DNA of 64,000 nucleotides from Vibrionaceae bacterium (lineage in GTDB: Bacteria > Pseudomonadota > Gammaproteobacteria > Enterobacterales > Vibrionaceae): contig JAAEZQ010000001.1 of NCBI GenBank assembly GCA_018222805.1, positions 310,001 to 374,000 of the forward strand, in the 5' to 3' direction. Position 1 is the stretch's first letter, and every line of letters starts with the position of its first letter. Of the stretch, positions 57,069 to 64,000 are shown in pieces. A program made the translations under genes and the position numbers. The notes under the pieces are model-generated. The model saw nothing but the letters and a program-made list of their open reading frames with translations, did no database searches and had not been told where the DNA came from.

Positions 57069-58562
57069 TTAGTTAACGTTAAACGCTTGTGTCTTGACAA
57101 GTGTGATCATCGCATCAATATCTGGTTTAAGCAGACGGTCTTCTTCTAGCTTGGCAACTTTCTCACGAATAATATGGAAATTTTCTTCGATCAAATCTGA
57201 ACATTTGTTCGGACGTCTAAACTCTATCGCCTGTGCAGCATACATAAGTTCGATAGCTAAGATCTTTTCTAAGTTACCTAAGATCTGGTTCAGTTTTCGA
57301 CCTGAGATGCTGCCCATCGAAACGTGATCTTCCTGACCCATTGAGGTTGGTACGCTGTCAGCAGACGGTGGGAAACAGAGTGATTTGTTTTCAGTAACTA
57401 GTGCCGCTGTCGCGTATTGAGGAATCATCATGCCTGAGTTAAGGCCACCGGATGAAGTCAATAGACGTGGTAGACCGTGCAAGCCTTCAAGGAGTAGGTA
57501 ACAACGACGGTCGGCAATGTTGCCCAGTTCCGCTGCTGCAATTGAAGCGTAATCCAACACCATCGCAAGAGGTTGACCATGGAAACTACCACCGGAAATC
57601 GCTTCTTCAGAACTGATAACAATCGGGTTATCCGTTACCGAGTTCATTTCGATTTCAGCAAGTTCTTTTAAGTGGTTATAGGCATTGCGAGAAGCACCGT
57701 GTACCTGAGGGATACAACGTAGTGAGTACGGGTCTTGCACGCGAATACAATGCGCATGAGAAGCCATGTTTTCTGAGCCTTGGAAGAAACGTCTCATTCG
57801 AGCCGCCACTTCAAGGTTACCTGCGAACGCACGAGTCAGGTGAAGCTCTTCTCTGAATGGAGAACCACTGCCTTGCATGCCCTCGATACTCATCGCGCCA
57901 GATAGGTCAGCTAAATCAAGCAGGTAGCGCATTTTTGTTAGTGCGGTAATCGCATGCGACAAAATAAACTGCGTGCCGTTAATCAGTGCCAAGCCTTCTT
58001 TAGCATGCAGCTCAAGTGGCTCTAAACCGTTTTCACGAAGCGCTTGCGCGGCAGGAATGATGCTGTCACCGTTCCAGAATTCACCTTCACCAATCAGTGG
58101 TAAAAACAGGTGAGAAAGTGGTGCTAAGTCACCCGATGCACCCACTGAGCCTTGCTCTGGTACAACAGGGATAAGATCCAGTTCAATGAACGCTAGCATG
58201 CGCTGAACCACTTCTAGGCGAATACCTGAGTAGCCCTGGCTTAACGCATGTACCTTAGTGATCAGCATCAGTTTTGAGATTGGTTTAGCAATTGGCTCAC
58301 CCACACCCACCGCATGAGTAATCAGGAGATTTTTTTGTAGCAGATGCGTTTCTTCAGGTGAGATTTGCGTATCACATAGAGGACCGAAACCCGTATTGAT
58401 GCCGTACACCGCCTTATCTGATGCTGCGATGATGTCTACATTACGACGACTTGCATTGATCTTATCTAGCGCTTCTTCACACAGTTCCGCTTTGATACTG
58501 CCATCAGCAATTCCATTTACAATATCTAGGTTTAGTCGGTCTACACCATATCTAAACGTCAT
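57069..58562 (-). CDS. hutH: Histidine ammonia-lyase
   Basis: 497 residues. It deaminates histidine to urocanate. The MIO cofactor comes from Ala-Ser-Gly in SVGASGDLAPL (about residue 141-151); the tyrosine loop NTGFGPL is near residue 54. TAGGAG lies before the ATG. First gene of a two-gene operon with hutU. The imidazolonepropionase and later enzymes (hutI, hutG) are not in this window. A LysR gene is divergent 145 bases away. Confidence 0.95.
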   Translation of the reverse strand: MTFRYGVDRLNLDIVNGIADGSIKAELCEEALDKINASRRNVDIIAASDKAVYGINTGFGPLCDTQISPEETHLLQKNLLITHAVGVGEPIAKPISKLMLITKVHALSQGYSGIRLEVVQRMLAFIELDLIPVVPEQGSVGASGDLAPLSHLFLPLIGEGEFWNGDSIIPAAQALRENGLEPLELHAKEGLALINGTQFILSHAITALTKMRYLLDLADLSGAMSIEGMQGSGSPFREELHLTRAFAGNLEVAARMRRFFQGSENMASHAHCIRVQDPYSLRCIPQVHGASRNAYNHLKELAEIEMNSVTDNPIVISSEEAISGGSFHGQPLAMVLDYASIAAAELGNIADRRCYLLLEGLHGLPRLLTSSGGLNSGMMIPQYATAALVTENKSLCFPPSADSVPTSMGQEDHVSMGSISGRKLNQILGNLEKILAIELMYAAQAIEFRRPNKCSDLIEENFHIIREKVAKLEEDRLLKPDIDAMITLVKTQAFNVN

Positions 58563-58707
58563 TTTGTTCTCCTAACATACGATATTTTGCTATCACGTTA
58601 CTTATGGGCTCATGCTAACTTGCTCTGGATGTTTTATAAAAGCATAATGTTCGTAGTTCATTCCGGTTTTATCGAACTAAAATCAAAACTATACATGAGG
58701 GCTACCT

Positions 58708-59610
58708 ATGCAGGTGCAAGACGTTGATTTACGTATGCTGAGAATATTCGTTGCTATTGTCGAGTGTGGAGGTTTATCGGCAGCGGAATCCCGTTTAAAC
58801 ATCGGTCGCTCAACCATTAGTTCTCATTTATCTGATTTGGAACTACGGCTTGGCATTAAGCTTTGTAAACGTGGACGAAGCGGTTTTGAAGTAACAGAAG
58901 CAGGACGCGTGACTTATCAAGCCTCACTAGAATTACTGCAACAGTGTGAAGCCTTTGCAGCAACAGTCGCGAGTTCAAAAAATGAACTCTCGGGCCGAGT
59001 GACGATTGCCATGATTGACACCTTAGTCAACGATCCGCGCTGCCGCGTAGCAGATGTCATTTCTTCATTAAAAAACAGAAGCAATAACTTACAGTTCGAC
59101 ATTAACGTCTGTGAGGCGCGCGAAGTAGAAACGTCCGTAGTCAATGGTCGCTCACTGGTCGGAATCGGCGTCAGTCGTCATCAATTAAGGGGACTCGACT
59201 ATTACCCTCTGCATAACGAAACAAACTATTTGTATTGTGGCAAAGGCCACCCGCTGTTCGACTGTAAACCTTCTGAAACCAAGAAGCTTTTGCAGCAAGC
59301 AGAAGTCATTACCAGTAACTATATGCGAGATAAGGAAACCCGCAACGATGCACTGAATTACCAAAACAGCGCCACCGCGTATCACGATGAGGGGATTGCT
59401 CATTTAATTTTATCAGGCGCGTTTATCGGCTACCTCCCAGAACACTACGCCAACAGTTGGGTCGACAAGGGGGTGTTCAAACCTATCCTGCCTGAAAAAT
59501 ACACCTACCAAATTCCGGTTATGCTAATCACATTGAAAAACAGTTCTACTTCACCATTGGCTAAGGCGCTGATTGAAGAGATTAAACGTTGCCACATCTC
59601 AGATAAATAG
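58708..59610 (+). CDS. LysR-family transcriptional regulator
   Basis: 300 residues with an N-terminal helix-turn-helix (LSAAESRLNIGRSTISSHLSDL, about residues 20-41) and a substrate-binding domain. GAGGG is upstream of the ATG. Divergent from hutH-hutU and probably their regulator. Typical hut operons use the GntR-type HutC, so a LysR partner is less common. Confidence 0.9.
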   Translation: MQVQDVDLRMLRIFVAIVECGGLSAAESRLNIGRSTISSHLSDLELRLGIKLCKRGRSGFEVTEAGRVTYQASLELLQQCEAFAATVASSKNELSGRVTIAMIDTLVNDPRCRVADVISSLKNRSNNLQFDINVCEAREVETSVVNGRSLVGIGVSRHQLRGLDYYPLHNETNYLYCGKGHPLFDCKPSETKKLLQQAEVITSNYMRDKETRNDALNYQNSATAYHDEGIAHLILSGAFIGYLPEHYANSWVDKGVFKPILPEKYTYQIPVMLITLKNSSTSPLAKALIEEIKRCHISDK

Positions 59611-59660
59611 CCATGTAAAGCGATGTTAACCAACAGGAATGGGGACTCCTCTACTTTCGA

Positions 59661-59707
59661 AACAAGAAAAGCCTAACATCCATGTCCCTACAACGCGGAT
59701 GTTAGGC
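59661..59707 (-). terminator. Terminator at the end of the citrate lyase operon
   Basis: GCCTAACATCC and GGATGTTAGGC form an 11-base-pair stem with a 15-base loop; on the minus strand TTTTCTTGTTT follows. About 55 bases after the last cit-operon gene. Confidence 0.85.
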
Positions 59708-59761
59708 AAAATACAGTACCGACCAACGCCAACACTGCCCTACAAATAGAATGTTTTACGG

Positions 59762-60592
59762 TTAGAAAACGGTTTGCACCACAGCCGAAATACCCTGCTG
59801 CTGAAGATCATTAGCCGCCGCCAACTGACGAATTTTCTGCGGCGTGTAACTGCGCTGGTCATACACCACCACCATGCTCACATCGCCACGTTCTAAAAAG
59901 TTAGACTCACCATATGGGGTGTAACGCGTCGCACCTAACGCCAGCAGGACCTGAGATGGGTAGTTTGCCTCAGCAATCATCTGCTTGATATTTTCTTTAG
60001 GCCCCATGTCTTGCTGTTGGTTCATCTGCTCACCAATCCATTCAAGCAGGGTATCGTAGAAATAGGTGTAGCCAGAGATTTCGCAATCTTCACCATACAG
60101 TTCAAACGCTTCACCACGCTGGTGAAAACTTGCAATTCGGTATTGATCAATGTCACCGCCACGAGTTAAACCACTAATCGGCAGCATGGTTTCAGCAATG
60201 CCCTTTGACGCCGTTCCCCAGTTCTTTTTCTCACTGATTTTATTGGCGTTAGGACGGCGAATCGAGCAATCATTAAAGGCACCGAATGCTTGAGGTAATA
60301 GATCAACGACGTGATTATTCTGATCATAGATGACATCGCACAAAAGCCCGACTTCCGGTTCAATTTGTAAATTATCGACGTCCAGAGGCAGTTGAATCGC
60401 ATCATGACTGAGCGGGAAATTGGTTAAAAATGAATTGCTCTCAGCTGGCACGTAAATAGGAAACAATGCTTGCGGCATCGCAAGGTCTGCCCCTTCAATC
60501 TGGGCAAAGTCTGCCGCCTCTCCCGCTTGCTGTAGGTGACCGGCAAAGTTACCCGCAATGCCGAGCACAAGAACGTCTGTATACATTTCCAT
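59762..60592 (-). CDS. DUF5718-like protein at the end of the cit operon
   Basis: 276 residues. The beginning VLGIAGNFAGHLQQAGEAADF and EPEVGLLCDVIYD, NDCSIR and ISEKKNWGTASKG segments recall DUF5718 and fumarylacetoacetate-hydrolase-like folds. A short helical C part follows with LALGATRYTPYGES. Same strand as citG, 35 bases apart, so it is probably part of the citrate lyase transcript. Function unknown; I am not certain of the family name. Confidence 0.7.
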   Translation of the reverse strand: MEMYTDVLVLGIAGNFAGHLQQAGEAADFAQIEGADLAMPQALFPIYVPAESNSFLTNFPLSHDAIQLPLDVDNLQIEPEVGLLCDVIYDQNNHVVDLLPQAFGAFNDCSIRRPNANKISEKKNWGTASKGIAETMLPISGLTRGGDIDQYRIASFHQRGEAFELYGEDCEISGYTYFYDTLLEWIGEQMNQQQDMGPKENIKQMIAEANYPSQVLLALGATRYTPYGESNFLERGDVSMVVVYDQRSYTPQKIRQLAAANDLQQQGISAVVQTVF

Positions 60593-60627
60593 GAAGGTGA
60601 AATCCTTATTTTGTTACTGTTGTCGCT

Positions 60628-61569
60628 TTAACGACTATGTTGACTAAGGTGGTTTAACTGCGCTAAAAGCCAGGTCATCGCTAACAAATCTGCACTCCCT
60701 CCCGGGCTCAGACGGCGCTCAGTAAACTGCTTATTTAGCTGAATAAGTTCTTGTTCGAGTTGAGGGTGATCACAGCCACCTTTTTGCAAAAGTTGCCAAG
60801 CTGCATTTTGCACGAAACGCAGTCCATGCATACCACCGCGAGATACTACGTTGGTGTCTTGGTTGTTGGCCATCAAGACCAGCAAAGTTTGCCACAATGC
60901 ATGTTCGGTGGTTTTTCCTTTGGTGATCGCCTGCTCGTAGGCAGGAAGGCTAAACTGAGTAATGGTGGCAAAACCCGACGCCGCCTCTCCGCGAGCGCCA
61001 GTCAAGCCATATTGCTGAAAGAGCTTTTCACCGTGAGTATCAGCAGTGCGATTTGAACGTTTCAGTTCATCAATCACCAAGGTTTCGCAACAACGTTTTA
61101 TGACGTGGCTAACATGAATCGAGTCAAGCGTTAAACCTTTGCCTTTTAACCAACCAATGGCACCGCAAATCAGCCCAATGCTGAAAATCATACCTTTATG
61201 CGTGTTGACCCCTTGAGTGGCTTCAAACATCGCCAGTTCGGCTTGTACACCAATTGGCCTCAATGCTGGCAGTAAGCTATCAGCCATAAACGGGCGATGT
61301 TCAAAACCAGCACTCAAAAAGTCATGAATAAAAGGCTTAATGGCTTCGGCGCTGCGCTCAAAAAGGCGCACATCCATGTCACTGTGGGCGCCATTATCAA
61401 GCAAATCCACTAATCCTGGTTTCGGCGTCAGGTGCACTTCTACCAGCATCGCGTGATAAGCCAACTCAGAGACCAATTTGAACAGGTCAACACGGACTGA
61501 GCGGTCAGCTTGAACAGGTGCGCTGCAAAAGTGCTCAGTGCCCACTAAAAGATTAAGCGCTGTGTTCAT
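60628..61569 (-). CDS. citG: Triphosphoribosyl-dephospho-CoA synthase
   Basis: 313 residues. CitG joins dephospho-CoA and ATP to make the citrate lyase prosthetic-group precursor. Markers include HLTPKPGLVD (about residue 45-54), NTHKGMIFSIG (about 133-143), and GVRGE-type GARGEAASGF. The start overlaps the end of citX by 17 bases. Confidence 0.93.
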   Translation of the reverse strand: MNTALNLLVGTEHFCSAPVQADRSVRVDLFKLVSELAYHAMLVEVHLTPKPGLVDLLDNGAHSDMDVRLFERSAEAIKPFIHDFLSAGFEHRPFMADSLLPALRPIGVQAELAMFEATQGVNTHKGMIFSIGLICGAIGWLKGKGLTLDSIHVSHVIKRCCETLVIDELKRSNRTADTHGEKLFQQYGLTGARGEAASGFATITQFSLPAYEQAITKGKTTEHALWQTLLVLMANNQDTNVVSRGGMHGLRFVQNAAWQLLQKGGCDHPQLEQELIQLNKQFTERRLSPGGSADLLAMTWLLAQLNHLSQHSR

Positions 61570-62092
61570 GTTCTCTTACCATTTCATCGATGACCGAAGT
61601 CAGTTCAGAGAGTGCGTGACGATGACTGCGTCCACAGACGACGGCATCTTGCTCACAGATGAGGCATTTACGACGCGGCATTTGTTTCCCTTTGCGCGAT
61701 ATAATTTTGCCGTCTTCGCCTATTACGTCGAGATCCATCAGCCTGCCCAACGGATGACAAGACTCAATTTTAATCATCAGCTTTTTGAGTACCGATGCGC
61801 TGACTGCTTTCACCGCAAAGACCCCTTCAGGGCCAGTATTTTTAGTCAGCAATTGGCGCTCGGCTATATCACAGCCGTTTTGCTTACAAGCAAGGCTTAT
61901 GGCCTCCACCCCTTGTTCAAACACTTTGCTGGAACTTGGGGTTAACTTGTATGGGCCGGGAATATTGACAGTAAAGGAGATAAGAGGTGATGAGTGGCGG
62001 CTAAGCCACTCATGTTGTCGTTTCATTCGAGCCTCTTTGCTCTCCAATACTTCGTCAAGCCCAACCGCGTGTGCTTGGCGATCACAGGTCAT
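61553..62092 (-). CDS. citX: Apo-citrate lyase phosphoribosyl-dephospho-CoA transferase
   Basis: 179 residues. CitX attaches the prosthetic group to the acyl carrier subunit CitD. The family motif appears as HPLGRLMDLDVI (about residues 116-127) with a Cys pair LICEQDAVVCGR near the end. It overlaps citF by an ATGA junction, showing tight coupling. Confidence 0.92.
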   Translation of the reverse strand: MTCDRQAHAVGLDEVLESKEARMKRQHEWLSRHSSPLISFTVNIPGPYKLTPSSSKVFEQGVEAISLACKQNGCDIAERQLLTKNTGPEGVFAVKAVSASVLKKLMIKIESCHPLGRLMDLDVIGEDGKIISRKGKQMPRRKCLICEQDAVVCGRSHRHALSELTSVIDEMVREHEHSA

Positions 62093-63603
62093 TGTTTTAC
62101 TCTCCTAATCACATCAATCACAGAACCATCACGGTAACGAACATAACCCACGATTTGTTCTTCAAATTCAATCGGTGCTGGTTCACCCGTTAAAGTAATG
62201 GCGCGCTGGTAAAGCGTTTCAATCTCTACTACTTCAATGCCTCTGCTTTCTAGCTGCTCTCGCACATCCGCACGTTTTGGATTCACCGCCACACCGTGAT
62301 CGGTCACCAACACATCCACTGACTCACCCGGTGTGACCGTATTGAGCACGCGATTCACTACGGTTGGAATTCGCCCGCGAACAAGTGGCGCTACGACAAT
62401 CGCTAGACTTGCACCTGCAGCGGTATCACAGTGGCCGCCAGAGGCACCGCGAATGACCCCATCGGAACCAGTGATTACGTTGACGTTAAATTGAGTATCA
62501 ATTTCTAACGCACTAAGAATCACAATATCTAAGCGATCAACCACCGCTCCTTTTGAGGATGGATTAGCGTATTCGTTAGCAGAAATCTCAATATGATTTG
62601 GGTTGCGGGCTAATGAGTCCGCCGCACCGGCATCAAAACATTGCACATCCAGTAAGTTTTTAATTAAGCCTTTTTCGTGCATCTCCACCATAGTTGAAGT
62701 GATACCACCTAACGCAAACTCTGCTGTAATGTCTTGTTTCACCATTTCATTTTCTAAAAAGCGAGTGACCGCTAACGACGCGCCACCAGATCCGGTTTGG
62801 ATGTTAAAACCTTGTTTGAAATAAGGTGAGTTGATAATGACATCCGCCGCTCGCTTCGCAATCAGAAGCTCACGCGGGTTGCTGGTTAGGCGCGTTTCAC
62901 CACCGCCAATTTTGGCTGGGTCACCCACTTCAGCGACTTGCACTACCGCATCTACATAGTCTTGCGTGATGGAAGCAGGATGGTTGGGATAAGACACCAA
63001 ACTTTCCGTCAGCATTACCACATGTTTCGCATGCTGCGCATCCACTTTGGCATAACCCAGCGATCCGCAGCGAGATTGACCATGAATGCCATTCGCATTA
63101 CCAAATTCATCACAGCAAGGGACACCGATAAAGGCGACATCAATATTCAGCTCACCACTTTGTACCAGGTGAACACGACCACCGTGGGAGTGAATATGCA
63201 CGGGTTCTTGCAATAATCCGTTCGAAATAGCCTCGCCCAGTTCGCCGCGAATGCCCGAGGTATAAATCTTACTCACCACACCATTACGGATGTGCTCAAC
63301 GATAGGCGAATGAACGCTGGTTAGTGAACTCGGCGCTAACGTTAGGTTTTTAAAACCCATACTGGCGATAGTTTCCATCACCATATTGATGACTTTATCC
63401 CCACCGCGAAACGAGTGGTGGAAAGAGACAGTCATCCCATCTTGTAGCCCTGAGTCACGAATCGCCTGCTCAAGGTCTGCTTTCATTTTACGACCCGTTT
63501 TTGCTTTCGCATCAGCCAGATAAGGCGGGGTACGGTTGGCACCACCAAATGCGGTCAGCGAAGACGCGTGAGGAAGGTCTAGATTAAATTCAAATTCTGC
63601 CAT
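62089..63603 (-). CDS. citF: Citrate lyase subunit alpha (citrate:acetyl-ACP transferase)
   Basis: 504 residues. CitF exchanges acetyl for citryl on the acyl carrier protein. Characteristic stretches: FHHSFRGGDKVINMVM, IRGELGEAIS, GGRVHLVQSGEL, PCCDEFGNANG, GGHCDTAAGA and VAVNPKR. Length as expected. It starts 9 bases after the citE stop. Confidence 0.96.
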   Translation of the reverse strand: MAEFEFNLDLPHASSLTAFGGANRTPPYLADAKAKTGRKMKADLEQAIRDSGLQDGMTVSFHHSFRGGDKVINMVMETIASMGFKNLTLAPSSLTSVHSPIVEHIRNGVVSKIYTSGIRGELGEAISNGLLQEPVHIHSHGGRVHLVQSGELNIDVAFIGVPCCDEFGNANGIHGQSRCGSLGYAKVDAQHAKHVVMLTESLVSYPNHPASITQDYVDAVVQVAEVGDPAKIGGGETRLTSNPRELLIAKRAADVIINSPYFKQGFNIQTGSGGASLAVTRFLENEMVKQDITAEFALGGITSTMVEMHEKGLIKNLLDVQCFDAGAADSLARNPNHIEISANEYANPSSKGAVVDRLDIVILSALEIDTQFNVNVITGSDGVIRGASGGHCDTAAGASLAIVVAPLVRGRIPTVVNRVLNTVTPGESVDVLVTDHGVAVNPKRADVREQLESRGIEVVEIETLYQRAITLTGEPAPIEFEEQIVGYVRYRDGSVIDVIRRVKQ

Positions 63604-63612
63604 GATACTGCC

Positions 63613-64000
63613 TTACTGTTTGATACCTGTTTGTGCTTTTTGAAGAGTCCAGCGCGCGCGCTCAATGATTGGGCTATCGACCATTTTGCCGTTTAGCGAC
63701 ACCACACCGAGACCTTGCTCTTCGGCTTCTTTCGCGGCTTCAATCACACGAATGGCGTAGTCCACTTCTTTCTGCGTTGGGGCAAATACGTTATGGATAA
63801 TTTCGATTTGGCGGGGGTTAATAAGCGATTTACCATCAAAACCAAGTTGTTTGATGTGCTCGGCTTCACGTAAGAAACCCGCCTCGTTATTGGCATCAGA
63901 GTAAACCGTATCAAACGCCATGATTCCTGCTGAACGAGCCGCCTGCAGAATTGAACAACGGGCAAACAAAAGCTCGGTGCCTTCAGCTGAGCGCTGGGTG
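63613..64000 (-). CDS. citE: Citrate lyase subunit beta (citryl-ACP lyase), partial
   Basis: Only the C-terminal about 129 residues lie in the window; the gene continues beyond the right edge. The window edge reads into [18 protein letters not shown] and [15 protein letters not shown], then [19 protein letters not shown], typical CitE/HpcH family. It cleaves citryl-ACP to oxaloacetate and acetyl-ACP. The 357-base frame from 63969 is not the true start. Confidence 0.95.
   Translation of the reverse strand, partial: TQRSAEGTELLFARCSILQAARSAGIMAFDTVYSDANNEAGFLREAEHIKQLGFDGKSLINPRQIEIIHNVFAPTQKEVDYAIRVIEAAKEAEEQGLGVVSLNGKMVDSPIIERARWTLQKAQTGIKQ

Noticed and set aside
63613..63969. A complete 118-residue gene at the right edge
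   Set aside because: The reading frame stays open to the window end and the residues match CitE, so it is a truncated gene.

Overview
The window looks like a Vibrio chromosome segment, most likely from the Harveyi-clade side of the genus. The strongest markers are a complete Qrr quorum-sensing small RNA with a sigma-54 promoter and LuxO-like sites (about 9399-9618), an adenine riboswitch of the Vibrio add type (25521-25587), an FMN riboswitch in front of ribB (14011-14142), a dgkA-eptA pair and a citEFXG citrate lyase operon. Base composition is moderate and even by eye. I saw no phage, insertion sequence, CRISPR array, rRNA or tRNA. Placement on the smaller chromosome is only a guess from the accessory-metabolism content.

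Layout. 1-6.5 kb: a long-form GAPDH, a small membrane protein, a LysE exporter, LysR and Lrp/AsnC regulators, and a YjeH-type amino acid exporter facing the Lrp gene. 6.5-14 kb: AarF-like kinase, MgtE, the qrr locus, an HD phosphohydrolase coupled to an HTH protein, an MFS-PlsC fusion and a small alpha/beta hydrolase. 14-20.2 kb: FMN riboswitch-ribB, small proteins, dgkA-eptA (lipid A phosphoethanolamine modification with diacylglycerol recycling), a Gfo/Idh/MocA oxidoreductase and a YccF protein. 20.4-25.3 kb: a CDF-marR metal efflux operon with palindromic operators, patatin-like YjjU, pirin, a cold-shock protein and a run of tiny ORFs. 25.5-32.6 kb: riboswitch-controlled adenine deaminase, peroxiredoxin, a trypsin-like protease with an altered active site and a GlyGly-CTERM-like tail, YghU, a FabG-like SDR, a double cupin and a YdcH-type protein. 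33-37.3 kb: an unknown secreted protein, a lipoate-ligase-like protein, a VOC protein and RhlE.

37.3-64 kb is mainly catabolic. It holds a six-hairpin glycosidase lipoprotein with a LysR gene; an SDR-cupin-alcohol dehydrogenase operon facing an AraC regulator; bglA with a LacI regulator and an operator; a full ectoine degradation cluster (doeA, doeB, doeX, doeC, doeD); a DUF2058 protein; hutH-hutU, with an unusually long urocanase, facing a LysR gene; and the citrate lyase operon running off the right edge, with a DUF5718-like gene at its end. Ectoine is converted through N-acetyl-diaminobutyrate and diaminobutyrate to aspartate, histidine through urocanate, and citrate to acetate and oxaloacetate.

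No single gene block is clearly a new defence or mobile system. The best leads are the Ser-to-Thr trypsin-like protease, the uncharacterised SDR-cupin-ADH pathway, the DUF5718-like gene in the cit operon, the orphan lipoate-ligase-like protein, and a terminator-like hairpin in the 0.8 kb gap at 28.7-29.5 kb that may mark an unannotated RNA.
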